Below, one piece after another: positions 51,940 to 60,868 of a stretch of DNA of 64,000 bases. Made by a program: the position numbers and the translations under genes. Below the pieces are notes generated by a model that was not told the DNA's origin, searched no databases, and saw only the letters and a program-made list of their open reading frames with translations. Source of the DNA: Prevotella sp. (lineage in GTDB: Bacteria > Bacteroidota > Bacteroidia > Bacteroidales > Bacteroidaceae); the NCBI GenBank assembly GCA_022781445.1, contig JALETQ010000026.1:96701-160700 (forward strand). Direction: 5' to 3'. Each line of letters opens with the position of its first letter. Position 1 is the stretch's first letter.

Positions 51940-54738
51940 ATGAAAGACGACGAGCACAAAGATTATCCCATTGACGATCCGCGTTCCTACGATAACGAGA
52001 ATGACACGCCCGAAACCGCGGAAGGCGACACGACCGAGGACATGAACGGCACGGACGACACGATGCCGGCACAAGGCATCGACTACCGGCCGGCCGACGG
52101 CAGCGACGGATCGACGGTATATCACCTGAGCGGCATGTACCGCAACTGGTTCCTCGACTACGCCAGCTACGTGATCCTCGAGCGTGCCGTGCCGCACATC
52201 AACGACGGCCTGAAACCCGTGCAGCGACGCATTCTCCACACCATGAAGAAAATGGACGACGGCAGATACAACAAGGTCGCCAACGTCGTGGGCACCACGA
52301 TGCAGTACCACCCCCACGGCGACGCCAGCATCGGCGATGCCCTCGTGCAGCTCGGACAAAAGGAACTGCTCATCGACACGCAGGGCAACTGGGGAAACAT
52401 CCTCACCGGCTCGCCTGCCGCCGCCCCCCGCTACATCGAGGCACGCCTGTCGAAGTTTGCCCTCGACGTGGTGTTCAACCCCAAGACCACCGAATGGAAA
52501 ATGTCGTACGACGGGCGCAACCGGGAGCCCATCACCCTGCCCGTGAAGTATCCTCTGCTGCTGGCACAGGGCGCGGAAGGCATCGCCGTGGGGCTCTCGT
52601 CGAAGATCCTGCCCCATAACTTCGTGGAAATCTGCAATGCCGCCATCAGTTATCTGCAGGGCAAGCCGTTCGGGCTGTATCCCGACTTCCCCGCCGGCGG
52701 CAGCATCGACGTGAGCCGCTACAACGACGGAAGGCGCGGCGGATTGGTGAAGGTGAGGGCCAAAATCGACAAACTCGACCAGAAGACGCTCGTCATCCGC
52801 GAGATACCCTTTACCAAAAACTCCGAAACCCTCATCGACTCCATCACCAAGGCCGTCGAGAAAGGCAAGATCAAGGCACGCAAGGTGGAAGACCTGACGG
52901 CATCGAACGTCGAGATACTCGTGCATCTCACGCCCGGCATCTCGAGCGACAAGACCATCGATGCCCTCTATGCGTTCACCGACTGCGAGGTGAGCATCTC
53001 GCCCAACTGCTGCGTCATCGAAGACAACAAGCCGCTGTTCCTGTCGGTAAGCGACGTGCTGCGCCACTCGACCGACCAGACACTCGACCTGCTCCGCAAG
53101 GAACTCGAGATACGCAAGGGCGAACTGCTCGAACAGCTCCACTTCGCCTCGCTCGAGAAAATATTCATCGAAGAGCGCATCTACAAGGGAAAGCCCTTTG
53201 AAGAAGCCGGCAGCATCGACGAAGCCTGTGCCTATATCGACAAGCGGTTGACACCGTTCTACCCCGACATGATCCGCGAAGTGACCAAGGACGACCTCCT
53301 CAGGCTCATGGAAATCAAGATGCAGCGCATCCTCAGGTTCAGCAAAGACAAGGCCGAAGAGCTGATGGCGCACATCCGGGAAGAGCTGGAGGACATCAAC
53401 CGCGACCTCGCCGACATGGTTTCGGTGACCATCCGCTGGTTCGAGTTCCTCAAGAAGAAATACGGGGCCGACCATCCGCGACTCACCGAAATCAAGAGCT
53501 TCGACACCATCGAGGCCGTCAAGGTGGTGGAAGCCAACGAAAAGCTCTACATCAACCGTCAGGAAGGCTTCATCGGCACGTCGCTCCGCAAGGACGAGTT
53601 CGTGTGCAACTGCTCCGACATCGACGACATCATCATCTTCTACCGCGACGGCAAATACAAGGTGGTGCGCGTTGCCGACAAGATATTCGTGGGAAAGAAC
53701 GTCATGCACCTGCAGGTGTTCAAGAAAAACGACAAGCGGACCATCTACAACGTGGTGTACCGGGACGGAAAGGAGGGCATCAGCTACATCAAGCGGTTCT
53801 ATGTCGCCACGCTGATGCGCGACCGCGAATACGATCTGGGGCAGGGAACGCCCGGAACGAGGATACTGTACTTCACCGCCAACCCCAACGGTGAGGCGGA
53901 GGTCATCAAGATAACGCTCGAAATGACCGCCAAACGCAAGCGGCTGAGCTTCGAAAAGGACTTCTCGGAAGTGGGTATCAAGGGAAAGAACTCCAAAGGC
54001 AACATCCTCACGAAATTTGCCGTGAGCCGAATCAGCCTGAAGAGTCACGGAAATTCGACCCTCGGCGGAAGAAAGGTGTGGTTTGACAACGACGTCAAAC
54101 GACTCAACTACGACGAACACGGCAGACTGCTGGGCGAGTTTACCGAGAGCGACTCCATCTTCGTATTGCTCGACAACCACGAATTCTACATCACCAACTT
54201 CGATGCCAACAACCATTACGAGGACAACATCGTGCGGCTGGAGAAGTGGGAACGCGACAAGGTGTGGACGGCGGTACTCTACGATGCCGAAAACAACAAC
54301 TATCCTTACATCAAGCGGTTCAGGATGGAGGCGACCAAACGGCACCAGTCGTTCATGGGCGACAACCCGAAATCGAAGCTCATACTCCTCACCGACGAAC
54401 CCTATCCGCGGTTGAAGGTGACCTTCGGCGGTGACGATGCCTTCAGGGAGCCGATGGAAATAGAGGCTGCCGACTTCATCGGCGTGAAAGGCTTCAAGGC
54501 AAAGGGCAAGCGCATTGCCACATGGAACATCGACCGCATCGAAGAACTCGAACCGCTGCATCGCGAAATGCCGGCCGAGGAGGAGGGCGACAACACCGGT
54601 GACGATGCCGGCGAGACACAAGGCAATGAAGTCCGCAACGAGAACCCGACCGATACGGAGGGTCGCAACACCGAACGACATGACGAACCGCAACAAACGC
54701 ACATACCCGACAGCCTGTTCGCCGATGAAGATTTGTAG
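51940..54738 (+). CDS. Type IIA topoisomerase subunit A (GyrA/ParC family, probably topoisomerase IV)
   Basis: 932 residues from ATG 51940 (MKDDEHKDYPIDD). An acidic N-terminal tail of about 60 residues precedes the breakage-reunion domain: YVILERAVPHINDGLKPVQR, GTTMQYHPHGDASIGDALV, and the DNA-linked Tyr in AAAPRYIEARLS. The C-terminal 350 residues are propeller-like (DDIIIFYRDGKYKVVRVADK) without an obvious GyrA box, which favours ParC over GyrA. An acidic extension follows. It overlaps the next gene by 14 bases. The partner B subunit is not in the window. Confidence 0.9.
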   Translation: MKDDEHKDYPIDDPRSYDNENDTPETAEGDTTEDMNGTDDTMPAQGIDYRPADGSDGSTVYHLSGMYRNWFLDYASYVILERAVPHINDGLKPVQRRILHTMKKMDDGRYNKVANVVGTTMQYHPHGDASIGDALVQLGQKELLIDTQGNWGNILTGSPAAAPRYIEARLSKFALDVVFNPKTTEWKMSYDGRNREPITLPVKYPLLLAQGAEGIAVGLSSKILPHNFVEICNAAISYLQGKPFGLYPDFPAGGSIDVSRYNDGRRGGLVKVRAKIDKLDQKTLVIREIPFTKNSETLIDSITKAVEKGKIKARKVEDLTASNVEILVHLTPGISSDKTIDALYAFTDCEVSISPNCCVIEDNKPLFLSVSDVLRHSTDQTLDLLRKELEIRKGELLEQLHFASLEKIFIEERIYKGKPFEEAGSIDEACAYIDKRLTPFYPDMIREVTKDDLLRLMEIKMQRILRFSKDKAEELMAHIREELEDINRDLADMVSVTIRWFEFLKKKYGADHPRLTEIKSFDTIEAVKVVEANEKLYINRQEGFIGTSLRKDEFVCNCSDIDDIIIFYRDGKYKVVRVADKIFVGKNVMHLQVFKKNDKRTIYNVVYRDGKEGISYIKRFYVATLMRDREYDLGQGTPGTRILYFTANPNGEAEVIKITLEMTAKRKRLSFEKDFSEVGIKGKNSKGNILTKFAVSRISLKSHGNSTLGGRKVWFDNDVKRLNYDEHGRLLGEFTESDSIFVLLDNHEFYITNFDANNHYEDNIVRLEKWERDKVWTAVLYDAENNNYPYIKRFRMEATKRHQSFMGDNPKSKLILLTDEPYPRLKVTFGGDDAFREPMEIEAADFIGVKGFKAKGKRIATWNIDRIEELEPLHREMPAEEEGDNTGDDAGETQGNEVRNENPTDTEGRNTERHDEPQQTHIPDSLFADEDL

Positions 54739-55567
54739 GCTGCTGTTGCTCTTTTGGCTGGCAGCCGTTTCTGCTGCAGCCCAGGATTTGTCGCTGAAAC
54801 CGGTGACAGACTCTCTGTCCCGACCCGTATCGATGCCCAAAGTCAGGGTGCGCACCATAGCACTGGGAAGCGGACAGATACTCGACACCTACCTCTCACC
54901 CGAGAAATACAACGGCTTGTCGCTCCGTTACACCGTGAGCGAGGAAAGGGCTTTTAAGCGGCATCGGCAACTGTCGCAACGCTTCACCCACGAAGGCAGC
55001 TTCGAACATCTCCGCAACCGTGCCGACAACAACACCGAAACAGGCGGCCGCTATTTCTTCCGCTACGGCCTTCTGTGGCACAAGCCGCTCTTCGATGAAC
55101 GCTTCCGGGTGTATGGAGGAGGGGAAGCAGAAGCAGAAGTCGGCTTCCTTTATAATATGCGAAACCAGAACAATCCGGCACAAGCCCGTCTGGCGATGCG
55201 CCTTGCAGCCGTTGTGGGTGCCGGCTACCGCTTTACATGGCGGCACGACAAGACATGCGTGCTGGGCTACGAAGCCGCCATACCCTTGGCCGGCATCATG
55301 TTCTCGCCCTATTACGGGCAATCCTATTATGAGATTTTCAACCGCGGAAACTACCATCACAACGCCGTTCCGACCTCGTTTGTCAACGCATCGTCGTTCC
55401 GTCACCAACTGACGTTCGACTTTCCGGTGTCGCGCCTCATCCTGCGCGTCGGCTATCGAGGCGATTTCCGTCAGGCCAAAGTCAACGGCCTGCGTTATCA
55501 CGACTACTCCCATGCCCTTGTCATCGGAGTGGTCAGCCGTTTCTCCGTCACCCGTCTGAGCCTATGA
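54725..55567 (+). CDS. DUF3316-type outer-membrane-like protein
   Basis: 280 residues from ATG 54725 (MKICRLLLLFW); signal peptide ends at AAAQ near residue 20. The mature part alternates amphipathic strands (GGRYFFRYGLLWHKPLF, RFRVYGGGEAEAEVGFLY, RHQLTFDFPVSRLILRVGYRG) and ends SVTRLSL, which suggests a small beta-barrel. The pattern fits DUF3316 of Bacteroidales; function unknown. Its start lies inside the topoisomerase gene and its stop overlaps the S41 peptidase start by 4 bases. Confidence 0.75.
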   Translation: MKICRLLLLFWLAAVSAAAQDLSLKPVTDSLSRPVSMPKVRVRTIALGSGQILDTYLSPEKYNGLSLRYTVSEERAFKRHRQLSQRFTHEGSFEHLRNRADNNTETGGRYFFRYGLLWHKPLFDERFRVYGGGEAEAEVGFLYNMRNQNNPAQARLAMRLAAVVGAGYRFTWRHDKTCVLGYEAAIPLAGIMFSPYYGQSYYEIFNRGNYHHNAVPTSFVNASSFRHQLTFDFPVSRLILRVGYRGDFRQAKVNGLRYHDYSHALVIGVVSRFSVTRLSL

Positions 55568-56634
55568 AAGCCCTGTTTCCCTTCCACCGTTTCGGGCAGA
55601 ACCGTTTTTCCGCCCTCCGTCCTTCTTCCAAGGCATGGCTTCTGCTGTTGCCCCTGCTGCTCCTTGTGCCGGTTTCGTGTATCGACGAGGAGGAATTTGA
55701 CAACAATCCGCAAGGCAACTTCCTCGCTCTGTGGAAAATCATGGACGAGCATTACTGCTTCTTCGCCGAGAAGCAACAGCAGTTGGGCATCGACTGGCAG
55801 GAAGTGAAAGCACGTTACGCCCCACAGATTGATCCCGACATGAACGACGACATGCTCTTCGAGGTTCTCGGCAACATGCTCGGAGAACTTCGTGACGGGC
55901 ATGTCAATCTCTATTCCTCGTTTGACTTGGCACGAAACTGGTCGTGGCACGAAAACCATCCGTCCAACTTCAGCGATTCCCTGTTCAGGAAATACATGGG
56001 CACCGACTACCTCATCTCGTCGGGACTGCGCTACCGGATTCTCGACGACCATGTGGGTTACATCTACTGCGGTACGTTTGCCAAAGGTTTCGGGGAAGGC
56101 AATCTCGACCATGTGCTACGCCACTTCCTGACGTGCAACGCTCTGATCATCGACGTGCGGAACAACTCGGGCGGCATGATTACCGAAGCCGAACGCCTGG
56201 CATCGCGCTTCACGGACGAAGCGGTCACAGCAGGCTATTTCCGACACAAGAGCGGACGGGGGCATGATGACTTCTCGTCCATGAGCCCACAGGTCATCAA
56301 GCCTTCTGCCGGACTGCGATGGCACAAGCGCGTGGCAGTGCTGACCAACCGACACGTGTATAGTGCCGCCAACGAATTTGTGAAATACATGAAGTGTTTT
56401 CCCCGTACCATCGTGGTAGGCGATTCGACGGGCGGCGGAGCCGGGATGCCCTTTACGAGCGAGCTGCCCAACGGATGGGGCGTGCGCTTCTCTGCCTGTC
56501 CAATGTACGACCGCGACAAACAGCCGACCGAACGGGGCATTGCTCCCGACTGTCGCGTGGGATTGCGCGATGAAGACGAAGCCCGGGGCATCGACACGAT
56601 TATTGAAACGGCCCGCCGCCTCTTGACCAAGTGA
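55564..56634 (+). CDS. S41-family serine peptidase, lipoprotein
   Basis: 356 residues. A long N-terminal leader reaches the lipobox VSC with Cys39. The peptidase core has ALIIDVRNNSGGM (the conserved DvRxNxGG block) near residue 200 and the catalytic Ser in NRHVYSAANEFV, followed by VVGDSTGGGAGMP. There is no PDZ domain recognisable, as in Tricorn-core-only members. Expected at the cell envelope, substrate unknown. Overlaps the DUF3316 gene by 4 bases, so the pair likely works together. Confidence 0.87.
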   Translation: MKALFPFHRFGQNRFSALRPSSKAWLLLLPLLLLVPVSCIDEEEFDNNPQGNFLALWKIMDEHYCFFAEKQQQLGIDWQEVKARYAPQIDPDMNDDMLFEVLGNMLGELRDGHVNLYSSFDLARNWSWHENHPSNFSDSLFRKYMGTDYLISSGLRYRILDDHVGYIYCGTFAKGFGEGNLDHVLRHFLTCNALIIDVRNNSGGMITEAERLASRFTDEAVTAGYFRHKSGRGHDDFSSMSPQVIKPSAGLRWHKRVAVLTNRHVYSAANEFVKYMKCFPRTIVVGDSTGGGAGMPFTSELPNGWGVRFSACPMYDRDKQPTERGIAPDCRVGLRDEDEARGIDTIIETARRLLTK

Positions 56635-56736
56635 CATGTAGCGGGCATCGGAAAAGAGAATATATCGGCAGGGGGTGTATCAAAGACATCCTCTCCAGCT
56701 CCGGAAAGCATGCCATGACATCCGAAAAAATCATCC

Positions 56737-57420
56737 ATGAAAGCAACCATTCCATATATTGAGAAGAAGTTTGACGAGTTTAACAGGCGGATTTTTGGCG
56801 GAAAACTGCCCCGACTACCCATCGAACTCAGCGATGCAAAGACGTTCTTGGGGGTCTGCGTTTACAAAAAGCGACGGATGGCCGGCGGAAAAACGGAAAG
56901 GTTCGGCTTCAAACTGCGCATCAATACACGGATAGACCTGACGGAACAAGAGATAGAAGATACCATCATTCATGAGATGATACATTATTATATCGGTGTG
57001 AATCAACTCGAAGACACCGGTGCGCACGGACAACTCTTCCGGCAGATGATGAACACCATCAACGAAAAGTTCGGTCGTCACCTGACGGTTTCTCACCGGA
57101 TAACCCGCGAACAACGCGAACAGTCCATTGACCGTACACCTCGCTATCGGGTCATCGCCGTCGTGAAGTTCAAAAACGGTACGACCGGGTTCAAAGTCAT
57201 TCCCCGGATACTGCAACGCATCCTCAACTATTACCGGAAGGTGAGCGGCCATCAGGATGTTGAGCGCGTGGAACTCTTCATGTCAAACAATCCCTTCTTC
57301 AACCGTTATCCCAACTCATCGACTCTCACCGTCCATTTTCTTGACGGGCAAACCATCATGGAAAACCTCAAAGATGCCGACCAGATGGTGTGTGACGGCT
57401 CAACCCTTACCTTCGGATAG
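56737..57420 (+). CDS. SprT-like zinc metalloprotease-type protein
   Basis: 227 residues. The HExxH zinc motif HEMIH is at residues 79-83 in DTIIHEMIHYYIG, with the SprT N-terminal pattern FDEFNRRIFGGKLPRLPIEL. The C-terminal part (residues about 130-227) lacks the zinc ribbon cysteines of classic SprT and is beta-rich. Cytosolic; the eukaryotic relative Spartan repairs DNA-protein crosslinks, but the bacterial role is not established. Stand-alone gene. Confidence 0.85.
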   Translation: MKATIPYIEKKFDEFNRRIFGGKLPRLPIELSDAKTFLGVCVYKKRRMAGGKTERFGFKLRINTRIDLTEQEIEDTIIHEMIHYYIGVNQLEDTGAHGQLFRQMMNTINEKFGRHLTVSHRITREQREQSIDRTPRYRVIAVVKFKNGTTGFKVIPRILQRILNYYRKVSGHQDVERVELFMSNNPFFNRYPNSSTLTVHFLDGQTIMENLKDADQMVCDGSTLTFG

Positions 57421-57488
57421 TATCACTCCGATTGGATTCATGAAGCATCTTTCGGAAACCAATCTCAGGCAAGCCTTATGCAAGACCT

Positions 57489-57576
57489 GCCCTTTTGCAT
57501 CGCCGTTCGTGCCCTTTCGACAAACAAAACCTGCCCTTTGACGATGTAAAACCTGCCCTTTTGACGACGAATTTCC
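57489..57576 (+). repeat. GCCCTTT tandem array, locus D (four 22-base units)
   Basis: GCCCTTT words start at 57489, 57511, 57533 and 57555, exactly 22 bases apart. The 15 bases between them vary, but AAAACCT precedes the last two, as at locus A. It lies 68 bases past the SprT-like gene. Confidence 0.75.
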
Positions 57577-57614
57577 TAAGACAACGGAACCTGCTTGTTT
57601 TCAAATGATTATTT

Positions 57615-57768
57615 AACCCAAATCGGTCATGAGAGATTTTTGAAACCAAAGTGTTATAAAAGCCTCCCGTCGTCTGCCGAAACGCCAACGGCCTACTAAC
57701 CATTTACAAGCATATCGCACTTTTTCGGGCAAAAAGAAAGATAAGTTTTCTAATGACCGATTTGGGTT
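57615..57768. repeat. 154-base element with 16-base terminal inverted repeats
   Basis: AACCCAAATCGGTCAT (57615-57630) is repeated inverted as ATGACCGATTTGGGTT (57753-57768). The interior codes for nothing. The end motif shares AATCGGTCAT with the element at 7288-7577. Confidence 0.65.
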
Positions 57769-57891
57769 TAATCCCAATCTGCCATCATACAGTTTGGGCC
57801 TACATTTTATGCCACTGATGCCACTTCCTGTCCGGTTTCTGATGAACGATGCGGGTTTGACGAAAGAACCTAAAGAACCCGGAGCGGCGAT

Positions 57892-58725
57892 TCAGATACC
57901 CTTCTTTTCGTTTTCCTCCCGCAATCGTTTTTGTTCGTCGATGGTTTGAAAGTCTTTTTTACGGAGAACGAATGAGTTGGAGAGGTATTTTTCGCGCACG
58001 ATCTTGTTTTCGGCAAGCTGTTCGGGGCTTCCCTGGAATAATATTTTGCCTTCGAAAAGCAGATAGGCGCGGTCGGTGATGGTGAGCGTTTCTTGTACGT
58101 TATGGTCGGTGATGAGGATGCCGATGTTGCGATATTTGAGTTGCCACACGATGTGCTGGATGTCTTCCACGGCGATGGGATCCACTCCCGCGAAAGGTTC
58201 GTCGAGCATGATGAACTTCGGGTCGATGGCCAGACAGCGTGCAATCTCGGTACGTCGGCGTTCGCCGCCCGACAGTCGGTCACCGCTGTTTTTGCGAACC
58301 TTTTCCAGACGGAAGTCTTTGATGAGGCTTTCGAGTTTGTCTTGTCGATATTCTTTGGGCTTTCCGGTCAGCTCGAGTACCGACATGATGTTGTCTTCGA
58401 CGCTCATCTTCCGAAAAACGCTGGCCTCTTGGGGCAGGTATCCGATGCCGGCACGGGCACGTTTGTAAACAGGATAGTCCGTGATGTCGAGTTCATTGAG
58501 GAAGATTCTGCCGCCGTTGGGCACCACCAGGCCGGTGGTCATGTAGAAAGAGGTGGTCTTGCCGGCACCGTTGGGGCCGAGCAGTCCCACGATTTCGCCT
58601 TGTCTGACATCGATGGATACGTTATCGACCACGGTTCTTTTGCCGTATCTCTTCACCAATCCTTCGGTTCTGAGCACCATGCTGCCGGATGGTTGTGCCT
58701 GCATTTCCTGTTGTTTGTCCGTCAT
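57892..58725 (-). CDS. lptB: LPS export ABC transporter ATPase (LptB)
   Basis: 277 residues, with a 35-residue C-terminal charged tail beyond the usual 240. Walker [10 protein letters not shown], signature [15 protein letters not shown], Walker [17 protein letters not shown] and the switch histidine in [30 protein letters not shown] is the LptB-type Q-loop region. It energises lipopolysaccharide extraction with LptFG, not in the window. Promoter at 58799-58806. Confidence 0.93.
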   Translation of the reverse strand: MTDKQQEMQAQPSGSMVLRTEGLVKRYGKRTVVDNVSIDVRQGEIVGLLGPNGAGKTTSFYMTTGLVVPNGGRIFLNELDITDYPVYKRARAGIGYLPQEASVFRKMSVEDNIMSVLELTGKPKEYRQDKLESLIKDFRLEKVRKNSGDRLSGGERRRTEIARCLAIDPKFIMLDEPFAGVDPIAVEDIQHIVWQLKYRNIGILITDHNVQETLTITDRAYLLFEGKILFQGSPEQLAENKIVREKYLSNSFVLRKKDFQTIDEQKRLREENEKKGI

Positions 58726-58798
58726 GACTTCCTCTTACTTGTTGAATAGCTTTCCATTATGCTTCCCTTCACGATTATGCTGTTGCGTGAAAGTGTGG

Positions 58799-58806
58799 CA
58801 AAGTTA
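58799..58806 (-). promoter_or_regulatory. -7 box for lptB
   Basis: The minus strand reads TAACTTTG, about 74 bases before the start. No perfect -33 seen. Confidence 0.5.
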
Positions 58807-59055
58807 AGGAAACTTTGTGAAAGAGAACGGCTTTTGCCTTCACTTTTTTGTTATCCGCCATTCGGAAGGCTCGATGGCTTTATGTTGTTATCCGCACGAA
58901 AGCAACCGCTTTCCGGTTTTCGGAATCGGTACAGGAGAGATTTCGTAAAAAATCCGACAAGTAAAGATAACAGAAAAAACAGAAACAAACGGAATGTCAT
59001 AATGTCGAAATTGTCATAAGATTACGTTATAACGACATAAGGTGGGGCCTATTCA

Positions 59056-59190
59056 TTAGTTTTGTCTGATTTCGAGACTATCTTCGAGGTCAAATTGCAA
59101 GTGAACAGAAGGAGTTATGCGGGCATAATGACTGAGTGAACCGGCAATTTGGGCTGAAGGAAGTCCGAAAGATGGCGAAACGTAATCCAT
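59056..59190 (-). CDS. Possible small protein (44 residues)
   Basis: ATG 59190 to TAA 59056, starting MDYVSPSFGLPSAQIAGSL and ending DLEDSLEIRQN. Composition is protein-like, but there is no recognisable domain, promoter or neighbour in the same direction. It could be a remnant. The rest of 58807-59232 is empty. Confidence 0.25.
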   Translation of the reverse strand: MDYVSPSFGLPSAQIAGSLSHYARITPSVHLQFDLEDSLEIRQN

Positions 59191-59232
59191 GATTTAATGA
59201 TTTGGTTTCGGTGGTAAATAATAGAACGCACC

Positions 59233-59274
59233 ATGAGTTTAATTAAAACATCAGAATATGCTATTCAACTTTAT
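59233..59274 (+). pseudogene. Truncated Rrf2-type regulator (first 14 codons)
   Basis: An ATG at 59233 opens MSLIKTSEYAIQLY, the typical beginning of Rrf2-family regulators, and is cut by the insertion element at 59275. No downstream part is present. Confidence 0.5.
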
Positions 59275-59796
59275 TGTACGTTGTCAAACAAAAGTGTACA
59301 GTTAGGCCTCGAATTTAGTTCGTGGTTATGTTTAATGATTCATCAATAATTATCATTGCACAATGACAACAAAGAAGAGTTCATCCGGCTCATCCAAGAT
59401 GAGTCCCTCGGAATCCTTATTGAAGTATATCCGCCGTAACACCAAGCGTATTTTCACCTCTGACCAAAAGGTTCTCATTATCATGGAGGGGGAAAGATAG
59501 AGCGTTATCACAGGTCCATGAAGAATGTGGTGAAACTTAACCATTATTTCTGTCCTTCTGAATTAGAAAAAGCCATTGGCCTGTGGGTGAAATACTACAA
59601 TGAGAAAAGGTATCATGAATCACTCGACAATCTCACGCCAAGGGATGTGTATCTGGAATACGGAGAGGAGATTAAGAAAATAAGAGAAATCAGAAAACAA
59701 AAATCAATCAATAATAGAATCTTAAAGAATAAAATGGGAAACTTTCAAAACAAATAACTACATTTGCAATTGTGCACTTTTGTTTGACAACGTACA
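59275..59796 (+). mobile_element. Internally deleted IS3-type insertion element
   Basis: Ends are a perfect inverted repeat beginning TGTACGTTGTCAAACAAAAG on both sides. Inside, the 5' part of the transposase (ATG 59363, MTTKKSSSGSSKMSPSESL to LIIMEG) is joined out of frame to the 3' part (GKIERYHRSMKN, then YYNEKRYHESLDNLTPRDVY, to 59757). The C-terminal piece carries the last catalytic Glu region of IS3-type rve transposases. The middle of the gene, including most of the catalytic domain, is missing, so it cannot move by itself. No target duplication flanks it. Confidence 0.82.
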
Positions 59797-60090
59797 GGCT
59801 ATGGTGAGACACAAGGTGTCAGCCATAAAATAAAGACTGTCGAGCATGTGAGCAATGCCAGTGACATCACTCCATCATGGTTCAAGAAAGGTGTTGAAGC
59901 AGCCTTGCTTGTTCCTACAGCCGTGAATCAACAGAAATTTTCTTTTGAACACATCGGAGTGAAAAACAACTGTCACCAAATAAGAGCAAAGAAGGGATTT
60001 TCCATGATTGGCTATACCAAGATGGATTTAGGCATTGCCAAATACCACTTTGAAATAGGTGCCGGTAAAGTCAACTTTGAGTGGGTTTAG
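59797..60090 (+). pseudogene. Nitroreductase family, C-terminal fragment
   Basis: The frame is open from the end of the IS: GYGETQGVSHKIK, then WFKKGVEAALLVPTAVNQQKF and GFSMIGYTKMDLGIAKYHFEIGAG. This matches the C-terminal half of FMN-dependent nitroreductases. The N-terminal flavin-binding half is lost at the IS boundary, so it is not functional. Ends 29 bases before the DUF169 gene. Confidence 0.75.
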
Positions 60091-60102
60091 AAAAATATTA
60101 GG

Positions 60103-60119
60103 CAGTTAAATCGGAATTT
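60103..60119 (+). repeat. Leader repeat, copy 1
   Basis: CAGTTAAATCGGAATTT ends immediately before the DUF169 start codon at 60120. The identical 17 bases occur at 60850-60866, just before the next gene's start. Confidence 0.8.
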
Positions 60120-60827
60120 ATGGTAAAGCAGTTTATACAAAATTTCAGGGAAGCATTCGGACAGAAGGCAACCTTACCTCTGTTGTTTGGCTATAGTAAT
60201 CAACCCGTAGCCGATACCGAAAGGATCAACGGCTGTTTCTTCAAAGGTCTGCAAGCTGCCAGAGAAGGTGCTCCTGTGAGCTTGAGTGCCGAAGTCATTG
60301 CTTGTGGTGGTGGTAAGCTCTACACTGGATTTACGGATATGCCAGAGCGCGTGCCGGGATTTGTCTCGTTGAAGGAGAAATACAAGAAAACACCGCAAAT
60401 GGTTATTGACTACGTGGAAGACTTGGGCATGAAACGTGCCGAGCAGACATATCTGAACTTCGTGCGGATAGACAAAGCCGAGTCGTTTGATGGTTTTGAG
60501 GGCATCATGTTCTATGCCACGCCCGACATGCTTTCTGGTCTTTGTGGCTGGGCTTTCTTCGACACGAACGCTGCTGATGCTGTGGTCACGAGGTTCGGTT
60601 CGGGATGTAGTTCTGTTGTTTCGATGACGATTGTGGAGAATGCCCGACAGGGGCAGAGGTGCTTCATGGGGTTGCTCGACCCGTCAGTTCGCCCATACGT
60701 AGGGACAAATGAACTGAGCTTCACTATTCCCATGAGCCGGTTTAAGAGCATGATGGAAACCATGAAAGAGTGTTTCCTCTTCGACTCCCATGCATGGAAG
60801 AAAGTAAAAGCGAGACTGGAGGAGTAA
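60120..60827 (+). CDS. DUF169 family protein
   Basis: 235 residues. Conserved stretches include LPLLFGYSNQP, RINGCFFKGLQAAREG, VIACGGGKLYTGF and FGSGCSSVVSMTIVENARQG, fitting DUF169. The family occurs in anaerobes and archaea and has no established biochemistry; conserved cysteines hint at metal or redox chemistry. It is downstream of the nitroreductase remnant and shares a leader repeat with the next gene. Confidence 0.82.
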   Translation: MVKQFIQNFREAFGQKATLPLLFGYSNQPVADTERINGCFFKGLQAAREGAPVSLSAEVIACGGGKLYTGFTDMPERVPGFVSLKEKYKKTPQMVIDYVEDLGMKRAEQTYLNFVRIDKAESFDGFEGIMFYATPDMLSGLCGWAFFDTNAADAVVTRFGSGCSSVVSMTIVENARQGQRCFMGLLDPSVRPYVGTNELSFTIPMSRFKSMMETMKECFLFDSHAWKKVKARLEE

Positions 60828-60849
60828 TCAAAATACATCTAATAACAAA

Positions 60850-60866
60850 CAGTTAAATCGGAATTT
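60850..60866 (+). repeat. Leader repeat, copy 2
   Basis: Identical to 60103-60119. Two bases separate it from the ATG at 60869. Confidence 0.8.
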
Positions 60867-60868
60867 GT

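Noticed and set aside
51916..54888. A 990-residue minus-strand open frame
   Set aside because: Lies fully over the topoisomerase gene and reads as Val/His/Asp-rich low-complexity protein without domains.
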